Positions 5,121-14,083 of a stretch of DNA of 54,661 nucleotides are shown here, in pieces (positions within the stretch are counted from its first letter, which is position 1; each line of letters begins with the position of its first letter). The stretch is from IMG/VR virus record IMGVR_UViG_3300021962_000133, positions 1 to 54,661 of that record; one strand, given 5' to 3'. Under the pieces are notes generated by a model. The model was not told the origin of the DNA and made no database searches. It was given only the letters and a program-made list of their open reading frames with translations. The DNA is from a virus. The translations under genes were made by a program, and so were the position numbers.

Positions 5121-5414
5121 ATGAATAAACAAAAGTTATTACTTGAAGCTATTAAAAGTAGCAGGTTATTTAATGTTACTAGTGAAGTACCTAAAACATA
5201 TGTCTTAGGATTAACATATTGTGAACACTGTACTCAACTGGAAGAAGAATTAAAATCTAGAAATATAAACTATACTTTTATTGATGCTGGAGATAATGAT
5301 GATTTTTCTGATAAGATAGAAAAAATAACTAAAAATGAATATTATCCAATGATTATAATCTATAATGGTTTAATGGTTGAGATATATGACATAGATTTTA
5401 AATCCCTAATATAA
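5121..5414 (+). CDS. Glutaredoxin-like protein (97 aa) with tag-like N-terminus
   Basis: The thioredoxin fold is indicated by beta-strand residues YVLGLTY, the redox pair C34-E-H-C37 at a helix start, and the cis-proline region YYPM (Pro76). Length fits glutaredoxins with an N-terminal extension. T4-type phages use such proteins to reduce ribonucleotide reductase. The first residues, MNKQKLLLEAIKSSRLF, contain L-L-E-A and resemble the head-targeting tags seen later in the window, so packaging is possible. A late-type octamer ends 5 nt before the ATG. Confidence 0.72.
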   Translation: MNKQKLLLEAIKSSRLFNVTSEVPKTYVLGLTYCEHCTQLEEELKSRNINYTFIDAGDNDDFSDKIEKITKNEYYPMIIIYNGLMVEIYDIDFKSLI

Positions 5415-5415
5415 T

Positions 5416-5610
5416 ATGAGACAAAAACAATTAGTATCTAAAAAACTAGATCAACTTGAAAACATGCTTAATAAGCTTAATTTCAAATTCCGCGAACTCC
5501 CACTTGAACAAAATCAATCCCAGCAATTAAGGGTATTTGTTGAAGAAATTAAAGAACATGTTTCTGATATTCAGACATTAATAAACAACGAAGGTAACGA
5601 GTGGATCTAA
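5416..5610 (+). CDS. Small coiled-coil protein (64 aa), unknown
   Basis: The protein is almost wholly alpha-helical with heptad spacing of Leu/Ile/Phe (KKLDQLENMLNKLNFKF and VEEIKEHVSDIQTLI). The ATG lies 1 nt after the stop of the glutaredoxin gene. No family recognised. A small hairpin follows its stop codon. Confidence 0.65.
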   Translation: MRQKQLVSKKLDQLENMLNKLNFKFRELPLEQNQSQQLRVFVEEIKEHVSDIQTLINNEGNEWI

Positions 5611-5630
5611 AGCTTGGCTTTTTAAGATCC
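5603..5630 (+). terminator. Hairpin, possible weak terminator
   Basis: GGATCT + AAAGC pairs with GCTTT + AGATCC around a TTG loop with a 3-nt bulge, giving about 11 bp. Its GCTTGG core also occurs in the terminators at 24046 and 27302. Confidence 0.4.
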
Positions 5631-5650
5631 TTTCATTATATTCAATCCAT

Positions 5651-6424
5651 ATGTTAACACCAGAAAAAATTCAATCTAATTGGCAGCAGTTTTTAGAGTT
5701 AATTGAGACTCACATTTCCTCTCCTCGTAAGGAAAAATTATTAGACTTTTATAATAAGTATGAGGAACGTTTTTGTTTGATGCCTGCTAGTCACAAAAAA
5801 GAATACCATAACTGCTTCCCAGGTGGTTATGTTGATCATGTATTGCGTGTTGTTGAAGCTGCCTTAGATATGGATCAAGTATGGAAAAAATTTGGTGTTA
5901 AAGAAACATACACTACTGAAGAGTTAGTATTTTCAGCTTTAAATCATGACTTAGGAAAATTTGGTGACTTTGATCATGAAGCTGTTATACCTAACCCTTC
6001 AGAGTGGCATGTTCAAAATCGTGGTGAAATTTACGCTTTTAATCCAGCACTTGCTTATATGACTGTTCCAGATAGAGGTTTATGGTTATTAACTCAATAT
6101 GGAATTAATTTCACCCAAAATGAAATGTTAGCTATTAAATTACATGATGGATTATATGATGATTCAAATAAACCTTATTTGATGACTTGGATGCCTGAGA
6201 CAAAACCTAGAACATCTTTAATTTATATTGTTCATCAGGCTGATTTAATGGCAGCACGTATTGAATTTGAACATGCTTATCTTGATAAGTTTGTTGATCC
6301 TAGAACTATTTCAAAACCTAAAAAAGAATATACAAAACCTACAGCAGCTATTAATAAGGATAAAGCTTTTAAATCATTAAGCAAAAATAATCCTGGATTT
6401 GCAGATATGCTTAAAAATTTATAA
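5651..6424 (+). CDS. HD-domain phosphohydrolase-like protein (257 aa)
   Basis: A metal-binding HD pattern is visible: His53 and His63 in HNCFPGGYVDHVLRVVE, the HD doublet in ALNHDLGKFGD (99-100), a later LHDGLYDD and an Asp in VHQADLMAARIE (about 200). HD enzymes remove phosphate or pyrophosphate from nucleotides and signalling nucleotides, so a role in nucleotide pools or host alarm signals is reasonable. The basic Lys-rich C-terminus looks flexible. The substrate cannot be deduced. Confidence 0.7.
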   Translation: MLTPEKIQSNWQQFLELIETHISSPRKEKLLDFYNKYEERFCLMPASHKKEYHNCFPGGYVDHVLRVVEAALDMDQVWKKFGVKETYTTEELVFSALNHDLGKFGDFDHEAVIPNPSEWHVQNRGEIYAFNPALAYMTVPDRGLWLLTQYGINFTQNEMLAIKLHDGLYDDSNKPYLMTWMPETKPRTSLIYIVHQADLMAARIEFEHAYLDKFVDPRTISKPKKEYTKPTAAINKDKAFKSLSKNNPGFADMLKNL

Positions 6425-6427
6425 TAT

Positions 6428-6700
6428 ATGGTAACAACTATTTTAAATATTGCTCTTTGGATTTTCACATTAGCAGGATATGCTATTTGGAATCTTATGA
6501 AAAAAACAGAGCGTTTAGAAACAATTATTGAAGAACAACAGATTTTAATTAATCAAATATCTACTGTTATTGACGAATCTGATCGTGTTTTAACAGAAAT
6601 TGATCAAAGAGGTTCATTTTCATCAGATGATGAAATAGGATGGTTTTTTAAAGCAGTTAAAGAAATTCAATCTGCTTTAAATCAATTTATTAAAAAATAA
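6428..6700 (+). CDS. Membrane-anchored coiled-coil protein (90 aa)
   Basis: One N-terminal membrane helix (about residues 4-23, TILNIALWIFTLAGYAIW) is followed by a long polar coiled coil (KTERLETIIEEQQILINQIS) and an amphipathic C-terminal helix. The ATG lies 3 nt after the previous stop, and its own stop overlaps the ATG of the sigma factor by one base (TAATG). No family recognised. Confidence 0.65.
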   Translation: MVTTILNIALWIFTLAGYAIWNLMKKTERLETIIEEQQILINQISTVIDESDRVLTEIDQRGSFSSDDEIGWFFKAVKEIQSALNQFIKK

Positions 6701-7464
6701 TGAGTGCTGAATTAATAGTTGAGGTGGAAGTCCCTTCAGTAGAACTCACTAAAAAAGGCACTATACGTAAACGTAAACCTAAAAAGTCAAATACTTACTT
6801 TACTCAAGAAACTGAAGATGCTATTGTAGCCTGGAAAAATGCTACTACATTTGAAGAAAAAGATAGAATTTTTTCAACTAAAATTTATCAACCTTTTTTT
6901 AAATTAACAGAAAATATTATTCATACTTTTAAATATTATTATACTGAAGTTGATACTATTAAAGAATTACAACATGAAGTTATTATTTTTTTATTAGAGA
7001 AAATGCACATGTATAATCAAGCTAAAGGTAAAGCTTATTCTTATTTTGGTACTATAGCTAAACGTTATTTAATCTTATCCAACCAAGCTATTTATAAAAA
7101 AATTAAAAATAAAGCTGAAGTTGAAGAAGTAGATGAAGATGATACTATATATAATGATTTAGTAGCTCAAACTGACACAACAGGTCCTACAGAATTTATG
7201 GGTATGTTTATTATTTATATGGATCATAATTTAAAAAAGATATTTAATAAACCTAAAGATATAATTGTAGCTGATGCTATTATACAATTATTTAGAAATA
7301 GAGAAAATATTGATATTTTTAATAAAAAAGCTCTTTATATCTACATCAGAGAAATGACAGATTCATCTACTCCACAAATTACTAGAACTATTAAAAAGTT
7401 AAAAAAGATATATAAAGAACAATATAATCATTATTACACACATGGTTATATAAAAACTAATTAA
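6700..7464 (+). CDS. 55: T4 gp55-type RNA polymerase sigma factor for late genes (254 aa)
   Basis: After a basic N-terminal extension (about residues 17-30), the protein carries the conserved pattern of T4-type late sigma factors: YFTQETEDAIVAW, PFFKLTENIIHTF, ELQHEVIIFLLEKM and AYSYFGTIAKRYL (about 33-125). These correspond to sigma region 2, which contacts core polymerase and the -10 element. An acidic linker (VEEVDEDDTIYND) and a helical C-terminal part follow; no full region 4 is evident. T4 gp55 reads TATAAATA late promoters, and the recurrent TATTTATA octamer in this window is the obvious candidate site for this version. Family assignment is from recall of conserved motifs, not alignment. 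Confidence 0.75.
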   Translation: MSAELIVEVEVPSVELTKKGTIRKRKPKKSNTYFTQETEDAIVAWKNATTFEEKDRIFSTKIYQPFFKLTENIIHTFKYYYTEVDTIKELQHEVIIFLLEKMHMYNQAKGKAYSYFGTIAKRYLILSNQAIYKKIKNKAEVEEVDEDDTIYNDLVAQTDTTGPTEFMGMFIIYMDHNLKKIFNKPKDIIVADAIIQLFRNRENIDIFNKKALYIYIREMTDSSTPQITRTIKKLKKIYKEQYNHYYTHGYIKTN

Positions 7465-7481
7465 ATTTTTTCTTTAACTTG

Positions 7482-7489
7482 TATTTATA
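7482..7489 (+). promoter_or_regulatory. Late-promoter-like octamer TATTTATA
   Basis: TATTTATA ends 13 nt before the ATG at 7503, at the head of the tail/baseplate operon and directly downstream of the sigma factor gene. Confidence 0.62.
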
Positions 7490-7502
7490 TTATATACAAG
7501 CT

Positions 7503-7835
7503 ATGAATTTTGATACAATTATATTTAAAGACAAAACATTTGGTTCATTATTAGAGGACATTTATAAAAATTCTAAAGAGAAAGAAAAACAACTAAAAGC
7601 TTTAATTTCTCAATTAAAAGAATTTATTCATGAACCAGGTGATGCTGTTATGATGGTACCTTTATTAAAAGAATATCTTGAAATAAGTGTTAAAAATGAT
7701 GATGCTTTAATTAAGATGGCAGGTATAGTTCAAAGAGCTATGAATGCTTCTTCTAATGAAGGAGGTGATTTATTAACAGAAAAAGAAAAAGAAATGTTAT
7801 TTCAATCATTACAAGATTTAAACACTAACGACTAA
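7503..7835 (+). CDS. Hypothetical helical protein at head of tail module (110 aa)
   Basis: I start at MNFDTIIFKDKTFGSLLEDI, downstream of the late octamer, rather than at an upstream in-frame ATG that overlaps the octamer. The protein is alpha-helical and charged, with segments KNSKEKEKQLKALISQLKEF and LLTEKEKEMLFQSLQ. No family recognised. Its stop overlaps the next ATG by 1 nt, so it belongs to the baseplate operon and may be an assembly factor or virion protein. Confidence 0.65.
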   Translation: MNFDTIIFKDKTFGSLLEDIYKNSKEKEKQLKALISQLKEFIHEPGDAVMMVPLLKEYLEISVKNDDALIKMAGIVQRAMNASSNEGGDLLTEKEKEMLFQSLQDLNTND

Positions 7836-8320
7836 TGCCTACATCTAGTACCTCTATTATAACTGGTGATCCTACAGGTAATATTAATTCCATATTAGCT
7901 TCTAATGGTTATGATAAAACTGGAGATAATAGAAATAATTCAGTATATGCTAGAGTATTAAATGTTTTTGAAGATAAATCTATAACATATGAGTTATTAA
8001 TTGATAATTTAGGAGAATCTAAAGCAGAAACTGACTATACAGGATCTGCTATTGCTTATCCTTATTCTAAAACTATTGGTGTTACACCTTTACAATATGA
8101 ATTAGTAAGATTAATTAATGGTCCTGAACCATATTCTACATCTAATCTACCAGCTCAACCTAGACCAAGAGTTTATTATGAACCTACACCTTTATCACTC
8201 TGGCAAGATGTTAATAATAATATTATATTAAATAATAAAACAGTCTCTTCTAACCCAGATAACGGATTAACAAAACCTATTAATATAAAATCATATGTTA
8301 ATAATTCAAACGGATTTTAA
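7835..8320 (+). CDS. Probable baseplate-associated protein (161 aa)
   Basis: It is low in helix and rich in Ser/Thr/Asn/Pro. The central part (NNSVYARVLNVFEDKSITYE) has the alternating pattern of an OB-like or beta-barrel domain, and the tail after about residue 105 is Pro/Asn-rich. Single-base overlaps with both neighbours tie it to the peptidase/lysozyme gene downstream. A hub or spike accessory role is inferred from context; no family recognised. Confidence 0.55.
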   Translation: MPTSSTSIITGDPTGNINSILASNGYDKTGDNRNNSVYARVLNVFEDKSITYELLIDNLGESKAETDYTGSAIAYPYSKTIGVTPLQYELVRLINGPEPYSTSNLPAQPRPRVYYEPTPLSLWQDVNNNIILNNKTVSSNPDNGLTKPINIKSYVNNSNGF

Positions 8321-9948
8321 TGGGAGGTAATTGGAAAAATACAAAATATTATCCTAGGAAAAATAAACCTGGAGATATTTTTATAGAAGGTAGAGCTTCT
8401 AATGGTATTACTTTAGATAATACAGGTAATATTTTTCTATATTCATCACATAATGAAAATATTACTAACCAATTAACATCTAGTAATTATACAGGTTCTA
8501 TTGAAATATCACCTAATAATGATAAATCTTTTATAGGAATTATAGCTACTTCAACAGATTCATTAATATCACAGTCTCCTATTAATGTTCAAATGGGAGC
8601 TACAAATTATACAACATTAAATTTAAATCCAAGTAAACCAAATATAGTACAAGCAGCTCCAATTCCTCCTCCAACAGATGAAAAATTTACTCATAATCCT
8701 GTAGATAATATTTCTGATATAAGAAGATCAATCATTCCAGGAAAACATAAAGGAACTGATTTCGCTATACCTGTTGGTAGTAACATATATGCTGTTTGGG
8801 ATGGTAAAGTTATAGTTTCTCAATTTAATTATAACCCTAATGGATTTGGAACTACAATAATAATAGAACATGAAGATAAAGGATACTTAACTTTATATGC
8901 TCATTTATCTAAACTTCTTATAGATGTTAATAAAGATGTTAAAGGTGGTCAACTTATAGCTTTAAGTGGAGGTGAAAAAGGAGTAGAAGGTGCGGGTAGC
9001 TCAACAGGTCCTCATTTACATTTTGAATTAAGAAAAGGTACTACAAAAACAACAGATGGTTCTTACAACCCAGCGGCTTATTATAACGCAGCTGTATTAG
9101 AACCTTTAAATTTTTTAACAGGAAGTACAGCTGGAATTATTCTTCCTAATACAGAATTGCCTGAGCCTATGGAGGCAGAAACTAGAGAACTTACTAAAGA
9201 AGAAAAAATTAGTCTTATTAAATCTCAAGAAATAGATTTAGATGGGATTGAAGCAACTTTACCTGAAAATGAAGATGAAGGTGTTGTAACTACAGATATT
9301 GGTGAATACTCAAGAATTCCAACTCCTGAAGAACAAGGAGGCACAGTTAATAAAGTAAATACACCAACCCCAGGTTCACCTCCATCTTCAGGTAAAGGAT
9401 GTACAAAAAATGATTGTAAAACTAGTTATCCTAATCTAAATTTTAATGAAGATGATGTTTCAACAACAATATCATTAGCTGAATTAAAAAAACAAATACT
9501 ATCTAAAACAAATAATAATGTTTCTTTAGCTAAAAGTGTTTGGGCTATATATTGGACAGAATCTTTTAGAATTAATTATGGAGTTTTACCTAATTCTTTA
9601 TTTTCAACTCCTAATTCTCATAACTATACAGGAATCCAAACTGATTCAGGAAACTGGGGAAATAATTTAAGTAAATATTTTATTGGACAAAAATGTTTTA
9701 ATGATCGTGTAAGTTGTAGAGCATTTGCTTTATTTTCAACTCAAGATGATGCTATTAATTTTATGGTTGATAGAGTTAAAGCTAAAGGTTTTGATAAAAC
9801 AGATAATGCTGATAAATGGGCTGATCTTTATTTAAATACTTGGTTTGCTTATAATTTAAAAACAAATAATCCTAATTTATATAATCAAAAATATTCTGGT
9901 ACAAAAGATTTATATAATACAGCTATTAAATATTATAACCAAGTTTAA
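8320..9948 (+). CDS. Tail peptidoglycan hydrolase: M23 peptidase plus lysozyme-like domain (542 aa)
   Basis: The N-terminal ~105 residues are beta-rich, probably a baseplate-binding domain. An M23 (LytM) endopeptidase follows, with zinc ligands in H143-KGTD147 and the H232-L-H234 motif of GPHLHFEL, plus the typical YLTLYAHLSKL strand. An acidic linker with two close Cys (GCTKNDCK, about 360-370) leads to a C-terminal lysozyme/glucosaminidase-like domain (about 390-542) with a candidate Glu in WTESFRINYG and the GIQ...RAFALFST pattern. It would cut peptide and probably sugar bonds during tail penetration, the role of gp5 in T4. The fusion of two wall-cutting domains is notable. Confidence 0.75.
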   Translation: MGGNWKNTKYYPRKNKPGDIFIEGRASNGITLDNTGNIFLYSSHNENITNQLTSSNYTGSIEISPNNDKSFIGIIATSTDSLISQSPINVQMGATNYTTLNLNPSKPNIVQAAPIPPPTDEKFTHNPVDNISDIRRSIIPGKHKGTDFAIPVGSNIYAVWDGKVIVSQFNYNPNGFGTTIIIEHEDKGYLTLYAHLSKLLIDVNKDVKGGQLIALSGGEKGVEGAGSSTGPHLHFELRKGTTKTTDGSYNPAAYYNAAVLEPLNFLTGSTAGIILPNTELPEPMEAETRELTKEEKISLIKSQEIDLDGIEATLPENEDEGVVTTDIGEYSRIPTPEEQGGTVNKVNTPTPGSPPSSGKGCTKNDCKTSYPNLNFNEDDVSTTISLAELKKQILSKTNNNVSLAKSVWAIYWTESFRINYGVLPNSLFSTPNSHNYTGIQTDSGNWGNNLSKYFIGQKCFNDRVSCRAFALFSTQDDAINFMVDRVKAKGFDKTDNADKWADLYLNTWFAYNLKTNNPNLYNQKYSGTKDLYNTAIKYYNQV

Positions 9949-9951
9949 AAC

Positions 9952-10401
9952 ATGAGTACACCATCATTACCTAGTCAATACGAAGGAGAACAAATAATAC
10001 TATCATCTGGTAGACTTATCTTAAATGGTAGATCTGACAGTATATTTTTAAGTGCTAATCAATATATTCATATAAATGCTAATGAAGGTATTTATATAGA
10101 TATAGGACCTAAAGATACAGATAATGAAGCTAATAAATTATATGTAAATGCTCCATTAATTCAATTAGGTGATGAAAAAAATGGAAATTTACAAGCTGTT
10201 GTTAAAGCAGATGATTTAAAACAAGTTTTTGAAAAATTATTTAATGTTATTAATGAATCTAATAGTATTATAGCTACTAGCGCTAAATTACCACCTGTAT
10301 ACACAACAGGTGCTAATTATTTAAAAGCTCAATTAACTGTTATTCTTCAATCATTAGATAACCCAAATTATTTCAAATCAAATATAACTAAAACTATATA
10401 A
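9952..10401 (+). CDS. Baseplate spike/beta-helix-like protein (149 aa)
   Basis: Residues 10-60 show short repeating beta strands (EGEQIILSSGRLILNG, SIFLSANQYIHINANEGIYI), as in the triple-stranded beta-helix of phage tail spikes and the C-terminal needle of T4 gp5. The C-terminal third is helical (VFEKLFNVINESNS). It directly follows the wall hydrolase, so it likely forms the puncturing tip or anchors the enzyme. Function is inferred from fold pattern and position. Confidence 0.58.
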   Translation: MSTPSLPSQYEGEQIILSSGRLILNGRSDSIFLSANQYIHINANEGIYIDIGPKDTDNEANKLYVNAPLIQLGDEKNGNLQAVVKADDLKQVFEKLFNVINESNSIIATSAKLPPVYTTGANYLKAQLTVILQSLDNPNYFKSNITKTI

Positions 10402-11363
10402 TGGCTATTACTGATGCTATAAACAAACTAAAACCTAATATTAACACCCCAGGAGTTGATAGTATCACTAATCCTACTAATAATATTTCATCAGCATTAG
10501 ATAATTTTAGTACAGATGGTATATCATCTGATAGTATTTTAAAAACATTAGCACCTTTAGTTGAAACTACTTTAATAGGTATAGCTACTTCTGATCAAAC
10601 TATTAATACTATTGTTAAAGAAGCTACATCTTTATTAAATAGAAAAGGAAGAATTGAGATTAATAATGATATTGAAATTCTTTTTTACCCTAATCAAGAA
10701 GGTGATTGGTTTTTTGTTGAAGATCAATTTAATAAAAAAATAGATTTATTAAGAACTAGTATAAATAAAATAAAAGAATTAGTAAATACATTAACTAAAA
10801 TTGTTAATGTAACTAATAAAATATTAATAGCTCTTAATATATTTCTTGAATTTAGGCAAAAATTACTTAGTGCTCAATTAATATCATCAGCAGCTGATTT
10901 ATCCAGTCCTGCTCCTTCAAAACCTATAACAGCTCAAACTATAATTGACTTAAGTAGTAAAATTAATAAAAATATAGAAATACAAAATAAAATTAAAGAT
11001 ATTAATGATGTTTTAACTACTATTTCAAATATTTTGTTAATCATTAATACTTTATTAGCTACTTTAAAAATTAAATTAAGTAAAGCTAAATTCACTGTTG
11101 TTGTTAGTGATAATAATTTTAATGAAACTAAAAAAGTATTAACTGATAGATTTGATGAAGTTGATACTGCTTTTACTTTAGAAGAAACTATAAATTCAAC
11201 TAATAATATTAAATATGTTATAAAAGTAATACCATTAAAAGATGGATTTAATAAAGCAGCTGCTTATGATTCATTATCTGGTTTATTAATTACTGAAACA
11301 GCTCCTAGTATATCTAAAACTCCATTAGAATTAATTGATGAACTAAAACAAATACTTAGTTAA
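10401..11363 (+). CDS. Large helical tail protein (320 aa), unknown
   Basis: After a polar Asn/Ser/Thr-rich start, the protein is mostly long amphipathic helices with Ile/Leu heptads (KIKELVNTLTKIVNVTNKI and IQNKIKDINDVLTTI, about residues 130-240). The C-terminal part resembles a small beta domain (KFTVVVSDNNF...IKYVIKVIPLKDGF). No family recognised. A baseplate hub or tail-tip scaffold is likely from its position between spike and wedge genes. Confidence 0.6.
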   Translation: MAITDAINKLKPNINTPGVDSITNPTNNISSALDNFSTDGISSDSILKTLAPLVETTLIGIATSDQTINTIVKEATSLLNRKGRIEINNDIEILFYPNQEGDWFFVEDQFNKKIDLLRTSINKIKELVNTLTKIVNVTNKILIALNIFLEFRQKLLSAQLISSAADLSSPAPSKPITAQTIIDLSSKINKNIEIQNKIKDINDVLTTISNILLIINTLLATLKIKLSKAKFTVVVSDNNFNETKKVLTDRFDEVDTAFTLEETINSTNNIKYVIKVIPLKDGFNKAAAYDSLSGLLITETAPSISKTPLELIDELKQILS

Positions 11364-11369
11364 TATAAA

Positions 11370-11377
11370 TATTTATA
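11370..11377 (+). promoter_or_regulatory. Late-promoter-like octamer TATTTATA inside a palindrome
   Basis: The octamer ends 3 nt before the ATG at 11381. It forms half of the 14-bp perfect palindrome TATAAATATTTATA (11364-11377), so both the T4-like TATAAATA and its reverse complement are present on the + strand. Confidence 0.62.
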
Positions 11378-11380
11378 ACC

Positions 11381-11806
11381 ATGAAAACAAATGAATTTCT
11401 TAATTTAATTAGAAAAGTTGTACGAGATGAAGTTAGGACAGTTCTTAGAGAAGAACTAGCTGACATTAATAAAACTCAAATTATTGAAAATAAATCTATT
11501 AAAAATTTAGTTAAAGACATTCCTGTTAAAAAAGAATTTAAACCTACAGGTAATCCAATAACTGATATTTTACAAGAAACAGCTGCTGAAGGGAGTTGGA
11601 GAACTTTACTTAATGCTACTTCTCCAATGGCTCCTAATTTTTCTAGTATGATGCCTAATATTAATGGTCATCAAACCCAAGCTACTACAGTTGAAGGTTT
11701 TTTAAAATCTGCTAAACCATCAAATGATGTAAGTCAAGTACAATTAGGTGATGTACCTGATTATAGAGCTATGATGGGTAAACTAAAAGAAAAAGGTAAA
11801 ATTTAA
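11381..11806 (+). CDS. Virion-associated hypothetical protein (141 aa)
   Basis: The N-terminal 30 residues are a charged amphipathic helix (FLNLIRKVVRDEVRTVLREE), probably oligomerising. The remainder is loop-rich with Met/Pro/Asn (SPMAPNFSSMMPNINGHQ). Its stop overlaps the gp25-like start by 1 nt. No family recognised. Proteins of this layout in phage tail operons are often minor structural proteins. Confidence 0.6.
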   Translation: MKTNEFLNLIRKVVRDEVRTVLREELADINKTQIIENKSIKNLVKDIPVKKEFKPTGNPITDILQETAAEGSWRTLLNATSPMAPNFSSMMPNINGHQTQATTVEGFLKSAKPSNDVSQVQLGDVPDYRAMMGKLKEKGKI

Positions 11807-12210
11807 TGGCTATTAATAGACCAATATATAAAATAAATACAACATCTTTAGTTCCTCAAAGAACTTTAGGTATTAGTATTATTTTTGGTGGAAATAATGT
11901 TTTTGTACCAACAATAACTACTAAAGAACAAGTTAAATCAAATTTAATTAATTTTGTTTTAACAAATAATGAAGAACGTTTATTTGATCCTACATTTGGT
12001 GGAAATATAAGATCTTCAATTTTTGAACAAGATACTACATTAGACAGTATTTTAGAATCTTTAAAAGATAGAATATTAGCTTATGTACCTGGTATAACAA
12101 TTAATGATATAACTGTTACTAGAAATTCTGATCAAAACCAAGCTAATTTAATAATTGATTACAGTATATATAATCAATCTGATGTATTAAATATTAACAT
12201 AACACAATGA
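11806..12210 (+). CDS. 25: Baseplate wedge protein, T4 gp25 family (134 aa)
   Basis: Length and pattern match the gp25/W family: an N-terminal arm, then TKEQVKSNLINFVLTNNEER followed by LFDPTFGGNIRS, where the Asn-Glu-Glu/Pro-x-Phe-Gly core is the family signature, and a C-terminal VTRNSDQNQANLIIDYSI strand pair. gp25 joins sheath to wedge and starts sheath assembly. Its stop overlaps the gp6-like start by 4 nt, the same gene order (25 then 6/J) seen in many contractile systems. Confidence 0.82.
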   Translation: MAINRPIYKINTTSLVPQRTLGISIIFGGNNVFVPTITTKEQVKSNLINFVLTNNEERLFDPTFGGNIRSSIFEQDTTLDSILESLKDRILAYVPGITINDITVTRNSDQNQANLIIDYSIYNQSDVLNINITQ

Positions 12211-14078
12211 GTCAAGACATTCAATATATAAATCGAGATTTTACTCAACTTAAACAAAGTTTAGTTGATTATATTAAAAACTATTATCAAAATAGTTACA
12301 TAGATTTTGGACCATCAGCTCCAGGAAATATGTTTATTGACTTAGCTGCTTATGTAGGAGATGTTTTATCATTTTATACTGATAATCAACTTCAAGAAAC
12401 TTTATTAGCTTATGCTAAAGAAGAAAAAAATATTTTAGCTTTAGCTTATTCTTTAGGATATAAACCTAAAGTAATATCAACTGCTCAAGTTGTTTTAGAT
12501 ATATACCAATTATTACCATCAGATGCTGCTAATAGTTATAACCCAGATTATAGATATGCTCTTCAAGTATTAGAAGGTTCTGTTGTTAATTCTAATTCAA
12601 ATTCTAGTGTTAATTTTATAACAGAAAATTTAGTTGATTTTAAATTTTCATCATCTTTTGATCCAACTGATGTATCAGTATATAGCTATTATGCAAGTAC
12701 AAACAACCCAGAATTTTACTTATTAAAAAAACAAGTAAATGCTTATTCTGGTATTAAAAAATCAACAACATTTAGTTTTGGTAGCCCTGAACAATTTTCA
12801 ACAGTTGAGTTAGTTGATGATAATATAATTAAAATAGAAAATATAATTGACAGTGATGGAAATATATATTATGAAGTACCTTATTTAGCCCAAGATACAA
12901 TAATTGATAAATCTTATAATATTCCTGTTAATGAACCTAACTACGCTCAATATAGAGACTCAGCTCCTTATATGTTAAGGTTAAAAAAAGTAAATAGAAG
13001 ATTTACAACTAGATTTACAAATAATACAACTTTAGAAATAGGATTTGGATCTGGAGTTTCATCGGTTCAAGATGAATTAATAATCCCAAACCCAGATAAT
13101 GTTGGTTTAGGTTTAGTAGATGGTATTTCTAAATTTAATACTGCTTTTGACCCATCAAACTTTTTATATACTAAAGAATATGGTTTAGCTCCTTCAAATA
13201 CAACATTAACTGTAAATTATGTAGTTGGTGGAGGTCCAGAATCAAATGTACCACCAGATGATTTAATAAATGCTATTAATTTAAATACATATGTTGATTC
13301 ATATGGTTTAAATGGAGGTATATTAAATATTGTAAATGAATCTATAAGATTTAACAACTCTATAGGTGCTACAGGAGGAGGTCCTGGTGATTCAGTTGAA
13401 GAAATAAGGTTAAATGCTTTAGCTAACTTTCCTACTCAATTAAGAGGTGTAACTAAAGAAGATTATTTAATTAGAACTTTATCAATGCCATCAGAATTTG
13501 GTTATATATCTAAAGCATATGTTACTCAAGATTATAGAGTAGGTGTTGATATTGATAGACCATCTGAATTATTAAATAGTAATCCATTAGCTTTATCTAT
13601 TTATATTTTATCAAATGATATTAATAATAAATTAACACAAGCTTCCCAAGCTGTTAAAGTTAATTTAAAAAATTATTTAGAACAATTTAAAATGGTTACA
13701 GATGCTATTTCTATTAAAGATGCTTTTTATATAAATGTAGGTGTTAACTTTGATATATCTGTTTTAACTGGTTATAATGCTCAAACAGTTTTATTAGATT
13801 GTATTACTAGATTACAAAACTTTTTTGATACTAATAAATGGCAAATTAATCAACCTATTATAAAATCAGCTGTTGAAAGTACAATATTATCTGCTCCAGG
13901 TGTTCAAACTGTAAGAAAATTAGAATTTATAAATAAAGCTGGAGGTAATTATTCTCCTTATACTTATGATTTAAATGCTGCTACATTAAATGGAGTTATT
14001 TATCCTTCAATAGATCCTTCTATATTTGAAATTAGATTTCCTGAATCAGATATATATGGACGCGTAATAGTTTATTAA
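12207..14078 (+). CDS. 6: Baseplate wedge protein, T4 gp6/J family (623 aa)
   Basis: The N-terminus contains the conserved wedge pattern YINRDFTQLKQSLVDYI, then SAPGNMFIDLAAYVGDVLSF and LAYSLGYKP. The second half holds the recurrent GVTKEDYLIRTLSMP and SIKDAFYINVGVNFDISVL motifs of J-like proteins. gp6 forms the ring that ties the wedges together. It overlaps the gp25 gene and ends 17 nt before the next gene, with a late octamer in that gap. Confidence 0.82.
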   Translation: MSQDIQYINRDFTQLKQSLVDYIKNYYQNSYIDFGPSAPGNMFIDLAAYVGDVLSFYTDNQLQETLLAYAKEEKNILALAYSLGYKPKVISTAQVVLDIYQLLPSDAANSYNPDYRYALQVLEGSVVNSNSNSSVNFITENLVDFKFSSSFDPTDVSVYSYYASTNNPEFYLLKKQVNAYSGIKKSTTFSFGSPEQFSTVELVDDNIIKIENIIDSDGNIYYEVPYLAQDTIIDKSYNIPVNEPNYAQYRDSAPYMLRLKKVNRRFTTRFTNNTTLEIGFGSGVSSVQDELIIPNPDNVGLGLVDGISKFNTAFDPSNFLYTKEYGLAPSNTTLTVNYVVGGGPESNVPPDDLINAINLNTYVDSYGLNGGILNIVNESIRFNNSIGATGGGPGDSVEEIRLNALANFPTQLRGVTKEDYLIRTLSMPSEFGYISKAYVTQDYRVGVDIDRPSELLNSNPLALSIYILSNDINNKLTQASQAVKVNLKNYLEQFKMVTDAISIKDAFYINVGVNFDISVLTGYNAQTVLLDCITRLQNFFDTNKWQINQPIIKSAVESTILSAPGVQTVRKLEFINKAGGNYSPYTYDLNAATLNGVIYPSIDPSIFEIRFPESDIYGRVIVY

Positions 14079-14083
14079 AAATA

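Noticed and set aside
11364-11371. TATAAATA as a true T4-type late promoter on the + strand
   Set aside because: It exists only as the other half of the palindrome at 11364-11377; I saw no pattern of TATAAATA before other genes, whereas TATTTATA recurs.
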